Shown here in pieces: positions 42,481-51,077 of a stretch of DNA of 64,000 nt (the stretch's first letter is position 1; the number at the start of each line of letters is the position of its first letter). The translations under genes were made by a program, and so were the position numbers. The DNA comes from DATATV01 sp035551355 (GTDB lineage: Bacteria; Actinomycetota; Actinomycetes; Mycobacteriales; Pseudonocardiaceae). The notes under the pieces were generated by a model. The model saw only the letters and a list, made by a program, of their open reading frames with translations, made no database searches and was not told where the DNA came from. The stretch is taken from contig DASZNF010000107.1 in NCBI GenBank assembly GCA_035551355.1, forward strand, positions 1 through 64,000, read 5' to 3'.

Positions 42481-43409
42481 ATGGCGAACGGGGTCAGCGT
42501 GCGGGTCTCGAAGTAGTTGGTCAGGAACCGCACCGAGAAGTACGCGCCGACGCCGGCGAAGATGCTGCCCACCACGGCCGGGCCCAGCGAGCCGGACATC
42601 TCCGGCTTGAGCAGGTCGGGAATCTTGAACAGGCCGGCCGCGGCGATCACCGGGGTGGCCAGCAGGAAGGCGAACCGGGCCGCGTCCTCGTGCTTGAGCC
42701 CGCGGGTCAGGCCACCCACGATGGTGATGCCCGAACGGCTGATACCGGGCAGCAGCGCGAAGATCTGGCAGGCGCCGATGGCGATCGCCTCGCCCCAGGC
42801 CAGTTTGGACAGCCGCACGTCGATCAGCTGCTCGGTGCTCACCGCCCCCATCGGGGTGGTCTCGTCGTCGGCCACCACCGGGATGACCGTGGTCTCGTCG
42901 TCCGGGCTGGGTGGCCGGCGCAGCGCGTTGAGGAACTCCTCGTCGTCGGCCCGGTTGCGCTGCATGCGTTCCACCGCGAACAGCACCGCGCCGTTGAGGG
43001 CAAGGAAGATGGCTGCGGGCACCGGTTTGCCCAGGTCTTCGCGCATGATCTTGTCCAGCGCCAGCCCGGCGATGCCCACCGGGATGGTGGCCACCACCAG
43101 CAGCACCGCCAGGCGCTCGTCCGGCGACTGGATGGAGCGGTAGCGGATGGCGGTGAACAGGCCCCTGACGATGCGGACCCAGTCTTTCCAGAAGAAGATG
43201 ACCAGCGCCGCGGCGGTGGCCACGTGCATGGCGACCAGCACGTCCAGGTAGGGCGAGCCGGGCACGCTCATGCTCAGGTCGTGCGCCCAGGTGCCGCCGA
43301 TCAACGCCGGGACGATCACGCTGTGCCCCAGGCTGGACACCGGGAACAGCTCGCTGACCCCTTGCAACAGACCGATGAAGATCGCCTCGGGATAGGTCAG
43401 TGCGGACAT
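42423..43409 (-). CDS. uppP: Undecaprenyl-diphosphate phosphatase
   Basis: UppP (BacA) recycles the lipid carrier for peptidoglycan synthesis. The 328-residue membrane protein carries the catalytic region EAIFIGLLQGVSELFPVSSLGH and the second signature LPGISRSGIT. An extended hydrophilic insertion (residues ~155-190, FLNALRRPPSPDDETTVIPV) lies between helices, as in actinobacterial forms. A GAGAGAG ribosome site precedes the ATG at 43409. The serine usual in the PVSSSGH motif is leucine here, which I believe is common in this lineage. Confidence 0.9.
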   Translation of the reverse strand: MSALTYPEAIFIGLLQGVSELFPVSSLGHSVIVPALIGGTWAHDLSMSVPGSPYLDVLVAMHVATAAALVIFFWKDWVRIVRGLFTAIRYRSIQSPDERLAVLLVVATIPVGIAGLALDKIMREDLGKPVPAAIFLALNGAVLFAVERMQRNRADDEEFLNALRRPPSPDDETTVIPVVADDETTPMGAVSTEQLIDVRLSKLAWGEAIAIGACQIFALLPGISRSGITIVGGLTRGLKHEDAARFAFLLATPVIAAAGLFKIPDLLKPEMSGSLGPAVVGSIFAGVGAYFSVRFLTNYFETRTLTPFAIYCLVIGVGSLAVFGLGLR

Positions 43410-43751
43410 CGACTCTCTCTCGGTTCGCCCTGGCCGGACGGGACGCCCGGATGTGCCGGGACCGAGGGTAGCGAGAGCGGGTTGGCGATGTTTTGGGGCA
43501 TTGATGCAACCAGGCGCTGAGTCGCACGTCTGCACTGGTGCGGGGAGAGCGAGGGGCACGACGGAACCGGCTCCGCATCGGGGGCGGTGCCGGTTCCGTC
43601 GTGATGCCGGACGACACGGTGGGGGGAGGCGTCGGGATGGCGCATCGCCCGGCAGGGGGAGCACCGGGGAGGCCCGGGCTCGTCTCGGGGATTTCTTTTT
43701 CCCGCCCGGCCGTCGGGGGAGGCCGGGTGAGTCTTGTGGGTCCGTTACGGA
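43410..43751. other. Intergenic region with a long inverted repeat
   Basis: About 340 bp without a credible gene. A perfect 15-bp inverted repeat (CACGACGGAACCGGC and complement, 17-nt loop, 43557-43603) could end the transcript of the 43752 gene. The remainder upstream of uppP must hold its promoter; I see no clear hexamers. Confidence 0.5.
43557..43603 (-). terminator. Candidate terminator (15-bp stem)
   Basis: Perfect inverted repeat with a 17-nt loop, about 150 nt past the stop of the 43752-44096 gene and about 150 nt upstream of uppP. Confidence 0.5.
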
Positions 43752-44096
43752 TCAGCCCGCGTGGCGCAGCCTGCGCAGCGCCGGCACCTGGTCGGTCTCC
43801 GGCTCCGCCGCACGCGCGTCCTCGGCGATCATCAGGCACAGGTGTGCGGTCAGGTAGGCCCGGCACGGTGAGGGCAGCTTGCGGCTGAAGCGTTTGCGCT
43901 TGCAGGTTGCGCAGCGACCCCGCTGGTCGGGGCGGTGCTCGTCGAGTAGCGCACGCAGGGCGGTGACCACCTTGGGCAGTTCCACCCGGGCGAGCGCGCG
44001 GACGGTCTCGTCGTCTCCGCGCTCGGCCTTGCGGACGAGGTCGCCCAGCCGGGAGTGCAGCGAACGGTCGAGTTGACCGAATAAAGAACTGGCCAT
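43752..44096 (-). CDS. Hypothetical protein with CxxC motif
   Basis: A 114-residue soluble protein. The N-terminal half is helical and charged (LVRKAERGDDETVRALARVEL and VVTALRALLDEH). The middle has CATCKRKRFSRKLPSPCRAYL, a CxxC with a third cysteine that may bind metal. The end is acidic then basic. It resembles the 5191-5517 protein in layout (helical part, CxxC, third cysteine) and likewise sits next to an XRE/DUF397 pair, divergently. No function is known to me. Confidence 0.65.
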   Translation of the reverse strand: MASSLFGQLDRSLHSRLGDLVRKAERGDDETVRALARVELPKVVTALRALLDEHRPDQRGRCATCKRKRFSRKLPSPCRAYLTAHLCLMIAEDARAAEPETDQVPALRRLRHAG

Positions 44097-44195
44097 GGGT
44101 TAACGTCAATCCCCTCTGTACGCCGTCTCGTGCAGCGCCGATGGGTCCGATCGGGGGTAGCATCTGGTCTGGCCCGCCGTGCACGTGCATAAGCA

Positions 44196-44229
44196 GCTTG
44201 CACTGGCAATTCCAGATCTGCAAGTTGCA
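44196..44229. promoter_or_regulatory. TGCAAGTTGCA palindrome upstream of the second XRE pair
   Basis: TGCAAGTTGCA (44219-44229) is an 11-bp palindrome, with a partial copy GCTTGCA at 44196-44202. It lies in the gap between the CxxC gene and the XRE regulator, about 150 bp before the latter, and is a candidate operator. Confidence 0.35.
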
Positions 44230-44375
44230 CTACACGAATGGATGACGGCGCTTGGCGATCGGCCGCTGGCCAATGAGACTGTCGGCCAGGCGGAGGGTGA
44301 CGGGATACTCGTCACAGCCGGTGTCCAGTTGTCGTCGTCCAGGCCGGCGTCCGCCGCACGTGGAGGTGAAGGGCA

Positions 44376-45227
44376 ATGGTCCGGGGTCAGAGTCCGACGG
44401 TCAGGCGGCGACGCCTTGCCGCCGAGTTGCGGCGGCTGCGCGAGGCCGCCGAGATGACCATCGACGACGTTGCGGAGCGCCTGGAGTGCTCCGCGTCGAA
44501 GGTCAGCCGGATCGAGACCGGGCAGGTGGGCGTCACGCCCCGTGACGCCCGCGACATGCTGGAGCTCTACGGCGTGTCCGGCGAACCGCTGGAAGCTCTG
44601 GTGCAGTTGGCCAGGGACGCACGAAAGAAGGGCTGGTGGCACGCCTACAGCGAGGTGTTCAGCGGAGCCTTCGTCGGCCTTGAGGCCGAGGCGGCCACGC
44701 TGCGCAGCTATCAGGCGTTGCTGGTGCCCGGACTGCTGCAAACCGAGGATTACATGCGCTCGGTGTTCCGCGCCGCCCGGCCGGACGCCACCGAGTCGGA
44801 GATCGAACGGCGGGTCGCGGCCCGGTTGGAGCGGCAGAAGCTGCTCGAGGACCTCGAGCAGCCGAAGTTCTGGACGGTGATCGACGAGGCGGTGCTGCAC
44901 CGCCCGGTCGGTGGCGAGTCGGTCATGTGCGCGCAGTTGGTGCACCTGGCCAAGCTCGGTGCGTCGCTGCCGCAGGTCACCATCCAGATGCTGCCGTTCT
45001 CCGCCGGAGCGCATGCCGGAATGGAGGGGCCATTCCTGATTCTCGGATTCCCGGAACAGGCCGATCCGGATGTTGTTTACGTGGAGAACACCACGGCAAT
45101 GGGTTACCTGGAGGAGCCGGAGGACATCCTGCGGTACACCTTGATGTTCGATCATCTTCGTGCGTCGGCTTTGTCGCCGGATGCCACGTTGACCAGGATC
45201 TCCGAGGCAGCCGACCGGTTCGCCTGA
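44376..45227 (+). CDS. XRE-family regulator with DUF5753 domain
   Basis: A 283-residue paralogue of the protein at 5658. The helix-turn-helix is RLREAAEMTIDDVAERLECSASKVSRIETGQVG; the DUF5753 domain has LLVPGLLQTEDYMRSVFRAAR, LERQKLLEDLEQPKFWTVIDEAVLHR and LPFSAGAHAGMEGPFLILGF. It is followed 21 bp later by its DUF397 partner. This pair is as GC-rich as the surrounding genes, unlike the 5658 pair. Regulatory targets are unknown. Confidence 0.9.
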   Translation: MVRGQSPTVRRRRLAAELRRLREAAEMTIDDVAERLECSASKVSRIETGQVGVTPRDARDMLELYGVSGEPLEALVQLARDARKKGWWHAYSEVFSGAFVGLEAEAATLRSYQALLVPGLLQTEDYMRSVFRAARPDATESEIERRVAARLERQKLLEDLEQPKFWTVIDEAVLHRPVGGESVMCAQLVHLAKLGASLPQVTIQMLPFSAGAHAGMEGPFLILGFPEQADPDVVYVENTTAMGYLEEPEDILRYTLMFDHLRASALSPDATLTRISEAADRFA

Positions 45228-45248
45228 CAACGGGGAATATCGAGAGGA

Positions 45249-45452
45249 GTGAGTGTGTCGGTTTCCGATTGGACCGCCGGTAACTGGCGTAAGAGTTCCT
45301 ACAGTGGTGGTGGCAACGATTGTGTGGAAATCGCTGCCGCGCCGCGCCTGACCGCAGTGCGTGATTCGAAGAATCCGGATGGGCCGCGGCTGCACTTCAC
45401 CGCGGCGGACTTCGCCGCCTTCCTGGAGGGTGCCAAGCACGAACTGGGCTGA
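45249..45452 (+). CDS. DUF397 protein
   Basis: A 67-residue partner of the preceding XRE regulator with the standard single motif set: WRKSSYSGGGNDCVEIA, then AVRDSKNPDGPRLHFTAADFAAFLEG. GAGAGGAG precedes GTG 45249; GTG 45255 is an alternative. Compare the duplicated DUF397 at 6520. A strong terminator follows. Confidence 0.88.
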   Translation: MSVSVSDWTAGNWRKSSYSGGGNDCVEIAAAPRLTAVRDSKNPDGPRLHFTAADFAAFLEGAKHELG

Positions 45453-45486
45453 GTGCGGCCGCCGGACCCCGGCCGAACAAGAGCTC

Positions 45487-45527
45487 CACCGATGGCCACC
45501 CGGGCGCGATCCGGGTGGCCATCGGTG
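45487..45527 (+). terminator. Terminator after the XRE/DUF397 pair
   Basis: A perfect 17-bp stem (CACCGATGGCCACCCGG and complement) with a 7-nt loop lies 35 nt past the DUF397 stop. Confidence 0.85.
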
Positions 45528-45605
45528 TGCCTGCGGTAGCTTTGCGGGCGCACCGAGGCCCGGTCTGGGGACCGGTTGAGGCGGTCCCGAGGCGGTATGA
45601 GGGCT

Positions 45606-45656
45606 GATCTGAGGCCCCTTACCCCCGATCTGAGGCCCCTTAGGCCGCGAGTAAGG
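45606..45656 (+). repeat. Tandem GATCTGAGGCCCCTTA repeats with a shared pairing partner
   Basis: GATCTGAGGCCCCTTA occurs at 45606-45621 and 45627-45642. Both end in CCCCTTA, and a single TAAGGGG follows at 45652-45658. Two mutually exclusive hairpins are therefore possible upstream of the small gene at 45750, which could be a regulatory switch or chance. Confidence 0.4.
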
Positions 45657-45749
45657 GGTCTTCGCGGGCCTGCTTTAGGTGATCGTCCGATGCCAGACCC
45701 CCGGCCTCACCGGAAATCTCGCTCCCGTCACCGAGACAGGAGCGAGGAA

Positions 45750-45953
45750 ATGACCATGACGAACTGGACGCCGGAGAGCCTGAAGGCCGAATCCGAGTAC
45801 CGGCGGGTGCAGCTGCACCGGCTGGCGGCGCACCGCACGTCCCACGCCGATCGAATCGACGCCCGCACGACCGCGGATCCGCCCAAGGCGCGCACCGCGC
45901 ACTGGTGGACCAGGTTGCGGCGGAGCGGATCGGGGGGCACCCAGGCCGCATAA
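45750..45953 (+). CDS. Small hypothetical protein
   Basis: A 67-residue basic protein (MTMTNWTPESLKAESEYRRV, then a His/Arg-rich middle and WWTRLRRSGSGG). AGGAG seven bases before the ATG makes translation likely. It is not related to the LuxR regulator that starts 33 bp after its stop, but could be co-transcribed with it. It has no recognisable domain. The amphipathic, basic C-terminus could contact membrane or nucleic acid; that is speculation. Confidence 0.5.
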   Translation: MTMTNWTPESLKAESEYRRVQLHRLAAHRTSHADRIDARTTADPPKARTAHWWTRLRRSGSGGTQAA

Positions 45954-45985
45954 GAATTCGGGCGCTGACGGGGATACGGGCGAGA

Positions 45986-48900
45986 ATGGAACTCGTGCCG
46001 AGACTGGGATCGGGAATACCGCTGGTGGGGCGCGCGGCCGAGATGCGTCGGCTGCGGGCCGCGCTGGCGTCCGCGACGAGCGGGACCGCGGCCGCGGTGC
46101 TGGTCAGCGGGGACGCCGGGGTGGGCAAGTCCCGGCTGTTCGCCGAACTGGCCGGGCCGGCCGGGCAGCAGGGCGCGCTGGTGCTCTCCGGGCGCTGCCT
46201 GGACGTGGGCGAGACCGGGCTGCCCTACCTGCCGTTCGTGGAGGCGCTGATCGAGCTGCGCCGGCACGACCCGGACCTGGTCGCCGCCCGGCCGGCGCTG
46301 GCCCGGTTGCTTCCCGGCGCCAGCCTGCCCGCGCTGGCCGAACCGGTGCCCGACGGTTTGCCGCCCGGGCGGCCCGGCCTGCAGGTGGAACGCGACCTCG
46401 GGCAGCTGCAGCTGTTCGACGCGCTGGTCGACCTGCTCACCGAGCTGGCCGAGCGGCAGTGTGTGGTGCTGGTCGTGGAGGACCTGCACTGGGCCGACTC
46501 GTCCACCCGGGACCTGTTGTCCTTCCTGCTGTCCCGGCTGCGCGGCCAGCGACTGCTGGTGCTGGCCAGCTACCGAGCCGACGACCTGCACCGCCGCCAC
46601 CCGCTGCGCCCGCTGCTGGCCGAGCTGTTCCGGCTGCCCGCGGTGGAACGGGTGGAGTTGGGGCCCTTCGACGCGGCCGAGACCCGCCGGTTCGTGCTCG
46701 CCCTGGCCGAGGAGCCGGTGGACGACATGGTGATCGACCTGATCGCGGAACGCTCGGAGGGCAACGCGTTCTTCGCCGAGGAGCTGATGGCCGCGGTCGC
46801 GGACAGCGGTGAGGGGATGCCCGGCGGTCTGGCCGATGTGCTGCTGGCCCGGATCGAGCGGTTGTCGCCGGCGGCACAGGACCTGGTAGGGCTGGTGTCG
46901 GTGGCCGGGCGGCGGGTGCGGCACGACCGGCTGCAGGGGGTGGCCCAGCAGGAGGGGCTGGACATCGACGAGCCACTGCGCGAGGCGGTGCAGCACAACG
47001 TGCTGGTGGTCGACGAGCCAACCGAGTCCTACGCGTTCCGGCACGCGCTGCTCTACGAGGCGGTCTACCACGAGCTGTTGCCCGGCGAGCGGGTGCGGCT
47101 GCACGCCAAGTACGCCAAGTACCTGGCGGCCGGTCCGCGCACCCGGGGCGTGGCCGCGGCGCTGGCCCACCACAGCGGGGAGAGCAACGATCTGCGCACC
47201 GCACTGGTGGCGTCGGTCGAGGCGGCCCGCGAGGCCGAGCGGGTGGGTGCGCCGGCGGAAGCGTTGCGGCACACCGAACGCGCGCTGCAGGTGTGGAACG
47301 CGGTACCGGCCGAGGACTGCCCGGCCGAGGTGGCCGGGGAGTTCGAGTTGTTGCGCTCGGCCAGTTTCCAGGCGGCCGCGTCCGGCCATCCGGAGCGGGC
47401 GGTGGCCTACGCGATGGCGGCAGTGCGCAAGCTGACCGACGAGGTCGAGCCCGAACAGGCCGCGCACACCTACCGCAGGCTGGCCCAGGCGCTGACCGGC
47501 GTGGAGGGGACGCGCGAGCAGACCGCGCAGGCCATCGAGCGAGCCTGGCAACTGGTCCGCGACCGGCCGGCCGGCCAGCATCGGGCCTGGGTGCTGGCGG
47601 TTCGCGCGCAGATCCTGCGCCGCGACGATCCGGTCGAGGCCAGGGCGGCGGCCGAGGCCGCCATCGAGGATTCCCGGGCGGTCGGCGTGGTCGGCCCCGA
47701 GGCGGACGCCCTGGTCACCCTGGGCCTGCTGGAGAACCTCGACGGCCGCCCCGACGCCGCGGTGGATCGGCTCAACGAAGCGGTCGGCAAATCCTCCGAC
47801 TCGCACGCGATCACCACCGAGTTGCGGGCCCGCTACTGCCTCTCGATGCACCTGCACGACCACGGCCGGCTCACCGAAGGGGCGCGTGCCGCGGCCGACG
47901 GAGTGAAGCGGGCCAAGGAGACCGGCGCCAACTGGAGCTCCTACGGCCTGGAGCTGCGCGTGATGGACGCGATCTGCCGGTACACGGTGGGCGATTGGGA
48001 CGGCAGCGCCCTGGCCAGCGAACCGCCGATGCGGAGGGTGTCCGACGTGATCGTGGCCCGGATCGCGGCCACCGGACTGTTCGTGCTGGTGGGCCGAGGC
48101 CACTTCGCGGACGCCGACCGGGTGATCGCCGAAGCCTGGCCGTTGCGCAGGAACGAGGTCGAGGTCGCCCGCCACGTCGGCTATGCCGCAGCCGAACTCT
48201 CGTTGTGGCGCGGCGACCCGGCCACCACCGCCCAGTGGGTGGCCGCGACTCGAGCCGAACTGGCCCGCGACGACTTCCCATGGATGCTGGGCCAGGTCCG
48301 GCTGGCCGCCTGGGGCGTGGCCGCGCAGGCCGAACTGGCCCGCAAGGCCCGCCGCACCCGAGACTCGGAAGCCGAGGCCGCGGCCGTGGCCGACGCAGAC
48401 GAATTGCTGGACCTGGCCAGGAAAGTCATCGAACACTCCCGCCCCTGGAGCGGCACCCTGGGTCCGGAGGCCCGTGGCTGGCTGGCCATGGCCGAAGCCG
48501 AACGAACCCGCCTCGACGGCCCCGGCGACGTGGCTGCCTGGCAGGCCGCGGTCGACGAATTCGGCTACGGACACCACTACCAGCAATCAATAGCCCGGCT
48601 CCGCTACGCGGAAGCCTTGCTGGGCAACGACAATCGCGCCGAGGCCACCGAACAACTGGCCCAGGCGGCCAAAGTGGCCGAGCACCTGTCCGCGGCACCG
48701 CTGTCGGCCGCCCTGTCCGAACTGGCCAAACGCGGTCGCCTGACCGTGCCCGGCGTGATCGAGCCCCGAGACCACGTCGACCCCTTCACCCCACGCGAAC
48801 GCGCCGTGCTCACCCTGGTCGCGGCCGGTCGGACCAACCGCCAGGTCGGCGAGGAGCTCTACATCAGCGAGAAGACGGTCAGCGTCCACCTGTCCCGGAT

Positions 48901-48988
48901 CATGACCAAACTCGGCGCCAACCGCCGAGCCGAAGCGGTGGCCACGGCCTACGAACGCGGCCTACTGGAATCGTCCACCCAGGACTGA
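45986..48988 (+). CDS. LuxR-family regulator of the LAL type (AAA ATPase plus HTH)
   Basis: This 1000-residue protein opens with the AAA module (PLVGRAAEMRRLRAAL), with Walker A SGDAGVGKSRLFAEL and Walker B VLVVEDLHWADSS. A long TPR-like helical middle follows (residues ~400-900). The C-terminal LuxR helix-turn-helix is FTPRERAVLTLVAAGRTNRQ, then ISEKTVSVHLSRIMTKLGANRR. LAL regulators integrate ligand and ATP binding and often control secondary metabolism or sugar use. The start at 45986 is where homology begins; the frame is open further upstream. No obvious target cluster flanks it. Confidence 0.9.
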   Translation: MELVPRLGSGIPLVGRAAEMRRLRAALASATSGTAAAVLVSGDAGVGKSRLFAELAGPAGQQGALVLSGRCLDVGETGLPYLPFVEALIELRRHDPDLVAARPALARLLPGASLPALAEPVPDGLPPGRPGLQVERDLGQLQLFDALVDLLTELAERQCVVLVVEDLHWADSSTRDLLSFLLSRLRGQRLLVLASYRADDLHRRHPLRPLLAELFRLPAVERVELGPFDAAETRRFVLALAEEPVDDMVIDLIAERSEGNAFFAEELMAAVADSGEGMPGGLADVLLARIERLSPAAQDLVGLVSVAGRRVRHDRLQGVAQQEGLDIDEPLREAVQHNVLVVDEPTESYAFRHALLYEAVYHELLPGERVRLHAKYAKYLAAGPRTRGVAAALAHHSGESNDLRTALVASVEAAREAERVGAPAEALRHTERALQVWNAVPAEDCPAEVAGEFELLRSASFQAAASGHPERAVAYAMAAVRKLTDEVEPEQAAHTYRRLAQALTGVEGTREQTAQAIERAWQLVRDRPAGQHRAWVLAVRAQILRRDDPVEARAAAEAAIEDSRAVGVVGPEADALVTLGLLENLDGRPDAAVDRLNEAVGKSSDSHAITTELRARYCLSMHLHDHGRLTEGARAAADGVKRAKETGANWSSYGLELRVMDAICRYTVGDWDGSALASEPPMRRVSDVIVARIAATGLFVLVGRGHFADADRVIAEAWPLRRNEVEVARHVGYAAAELSLWRGDPATTAQWVAATRAELARDDFPWMLGQVRLAAWGVAAQAELARKARRTRDSEAEAAAVADADELLDLARKVIEHSRPWSGTLGPEARGWLAMAEAERTRLDGPGDVAAWQAAVDEFGYGHHYQQSIARLRYAEALLGNDNRAEATEQLAQAAKVAEHLSAAPLSAALSELAKRGRLTVPGVIEPRDHVDPFTPRERAVLTLVAAGRTNRQVGEELYISEKTVSVHLSRIMTKLGANRRAEAVATAYERGLLESSTQD

Positions 48989-49371
48989 CCGCCACACATC
49001 CTGTTGCGGTGACCTGATTATCAGGCGGCCGCAGCGGCAAACGGGGCTCGGCTGCCCGCTGCTGCTCCGAACCGGGCCCGGCCGGACCGAACTCGGCCGA
49101 GTCGCCGCCCACCGAACCGAGCCCGGCCTGTCTGCGGCCATCAGTACTGGGCCGGGTTGGCCTGCTGCGGCAATGAGTACTGGGCCGGGCTGGTCTGCTG
49201 CGGCCATCAGTACTGAGCCGGGCTGGCTTGCTGCGGTTCGCACCGAGCCCGCCCGGCTTGCCATCGATGGCGCCGCGCCCGGTCAGCCGGTTGCCATCGG
49301 CATAGCGCCGGGGTGGCCTGCCGCCGTTCGTATCGCGTCCGCCCTGGGCGGCGGCCGTTCGCAGCCAGACA
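48989..49371. other. Repeat-rich convergent intergenic region
   Basis: About 380 bp between two convergent genes, with no credible coding frame. It is dominated by short degenerate repeats around GGGCCGGGCTGG and TGCTGCGG, including three good 33-bp units. Open frames here encode only the repeat. Confidence 0.6.
49134..49232. repeat. Three tandem 33-bp repeats
   Basis: Units at 49134-49166, 49167-49199 and 49200-49232 share GCGGCCATCAGTACTGGGCC and then GGGCTGGCCTGCT, with 3-5 differences each. A more degenerate fourth copy follows. There is no spacer structure, so this is not a CRISPR array. Confidence 0.85.
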
Positions 49372-50496
49372 CTAGGTAGCTGTGGTTTGTCTCACTTCCG
49401 GCGTGGTCGCCATCGTCACCCGCAGCAACCCGCCCTCCCGGGTCGTCCTCGCGGGCAGCCGGGCGGCGCTCGCGGACCGGAGCATCGCGGTGTCCTCCGG
49501 CGGGCACCACGCGACCAACTCCCGATGCCCGGCCGCCCGGGCGACCCGTGCCAGCTCGGCCAGCAACTCGGTGCCCAGGCCGCGTCCCTGCCAGTCGTCC
49601 TCCACCAGCAACGACACCTCCGCGATCGCCGGATCGGTCGTTCTGATCAACTGCCCGAGTGCGACGACCTGATGCCCCACCGCGCCCACCACCGTCCGAC
49701 CGCGCGGCTCGACCAGCGGCCGGTTCAGCAGCCGCCGTGGCATCGGCTGCGGGCCGATCGACCGGCTGCCAACGGGAAACCGGTCCACGGCCGAACACCG
49801 GTCGTGCATGGCGGCGATCGCGTCGGCATCCGCCGGAAGGCCCGCGCGCAGCACCACCCCGGCGCCGTCGGCGGTGAGCACCGCCCGCGGCTCCAGTCCC
49901 GCACCGCGCACAGCGCCAATCAGCTCCTCCAGCGCCGCCGACCGCGCCAGTTCCACCTCGGTGAAGGCCGCCCAGCCCCGTCGCACCACCAGCCCATCAC
50001 TCAGCACCACCTGCCTACCGCCAGGCTGAATCCCTTGCGTGCCAACGGATCCAGCCTGTTCGCCGGGCGGCTTGCTCGTCCCCGGACCGATTCCGCTCAC
50101 CTCAACGGATCCGGCCTCCACCGCATCCGCGTCCAGCAGTTCGCGCACCGCCTCAGCCTGCCCGACAACCCCCGCCACCAACTGCGCGGCCACGCGCAGC
50201 GCGGCGGTCGGTGCGTCGGCCAGGTCGCTCAGGTGAGCCTTGGTGATGCCCGCGCACCGTCCGCCCACGGTCCGGACCAGGGTGACCAGTTCGGCCGGGC
50301 GCACCTCCTCCGGCGTACTGATCACCAGATCGTCCACCACGCCGCCGGGCACCGGCAGCACGGTCAGCGCCAGGATGTTGCAGTCCAGCGCGGCCAGCGA
50401 CGCGGTCAGTTTGGCCAGCGCGCCAGGCCGGTCGTGCAGTTCGGCCCGCAGCCGCCAGGTGGGCTGGGCCTCGGAGGTCGCTTGGCTGGAGTCCAT
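49372..50496 (-). CDS. ACT domain fused to GNAT acetyltransferase
   Basis: This 374-residue protein has an N-terminal ACT domain (residues ~14-85: RLRAELHDRPGALAKLTASLAALDCNILALTVLPVPGG), a variable ~100-residue linker, and a C-terminal GNAT fold from about 205. The GNAT part has VVLRAGLPADADAIAAMHDRC, VSLLVEDDWQGRGLGTELLAELARVARAAG for acetyl-CoA binding, and PPEDTAMLRSASA. ACT domains sense amino acids, so the fusion suggests an acetyltransferase under amino-acid control. Substrate and ligand are unknown. Confidence 0.85.
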   Translation of the reverse strand: MDSSQATSEAQPTWRLRAELHDRPGALAKLTASLAALDCNILALTVLPVPGGVVDDLVISTPEEVRPAELVTLVRTVGGRCAGITKAHLSDLADAPTAALRVAAQLVAGVVGQAEAVRELLDADAVEAGSVEVSGIGPGTSKPPGEQAGSVGTQGIQPGGRQVVLSDGLVVRRGWAAFTEVELARSAALEELIGAVRGAGLEPRAVLTADGAGVVLRAGLPADADAIAAMHDRCSAVDRFPVGSRSIGPQPMPRRLLNRPLVEPRGRTVVGAVGHQVVALGQLIRTTDPAIAEVSLLVEDDWQGRGLGTELLAELARVARAAGHRELVAWCPPEDTAMLRSASAARLPARTTREGGLLRVTMATTPEVRQTTAT

Positions 50497-50541
50497 GCTT
50501 CCAGCCTGCGGCCGGCATGTTGCCGGGACGGAACGCCGGTG

Positions 50542-51015
50542 TTACCGCTGGTCCTGCTCCTCAGGTGCCATCAGCTCGTCCACCGGCTCGGTCAATGTCT
50601 CGGTCAGCTCGGTCAGCCGGGCCTCGATGTCGGACAGCCTCCGGTCGGTCCCGGCGCGGGCCGCGCTGCGGGCCAGCACCAACCCGGCCCCCGACAGGCC
50701 GGCGGCGATCACCGTGCCGGTCAGGTGCCAGGTCGGGCTGTTTCCGGTGCACGCGAACACGGTCGCGAACCGGGTGGACGAACAGGTCACGAACGGCACC
50801 GTGGCCAGCGCGATGCTGGCCGCCGCCACCCCGCCGAGCAGCGCCGAACCGAACGTGCGCATCAGCTCGAAGGCCGCGTTGGCCGAGCCGAGCGCACCCG
50901 CGATGTAGAGCACCGGCACCGGGGCAGGGAACCCGCCGAACGCGGCCCCGGCGATCAGCAGCACACAGACCGTCGCCTGCGCGATCACGATCCCCCGGTC
51001 CTGGCTGCCCAGCAT
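50542..51015 (-). CDS. Small membrane protein with C-terminal coiled coil
   Basis: This 157-residue protein has four predicted membrane helices (around residues 8-28, 31-50, 58-78 and 95-115). It ends in a cytoplasmic heptad-like tail (RLSDIEARLTELTETLTEPVDEL). TAGGGT eight bases before the ATG could be its -10. I see no known family; the tail suggests oligomerisation or partner binding. Confidence 0.65.
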   Translation of the reverse strand: MLGSQDRGIVIAQATVCVLLIAGAAFGGFPAPVPVLYIAGALGSANAAFELMRTFGSALLGGVAAASIALATVPFVTCSSTRFATVFACTGNSPTWHLTGTVIAAGLSGAGLVLARSAARAGTDRRLSDIEARLTELTETLTEPVDELMAPEEQDQR

Positions 51016-51077
51016 AGGTGCCGACCCTAGTCCGCCCGGCCGCTTTCGCGTGGATTCCGCACCCCGCCCAGCGCGTC

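Noticed and set aside
49134..49232. CRISPR array
   Set aside because: The units are directly adjacent with no unique spacers, and no cas genes are present.
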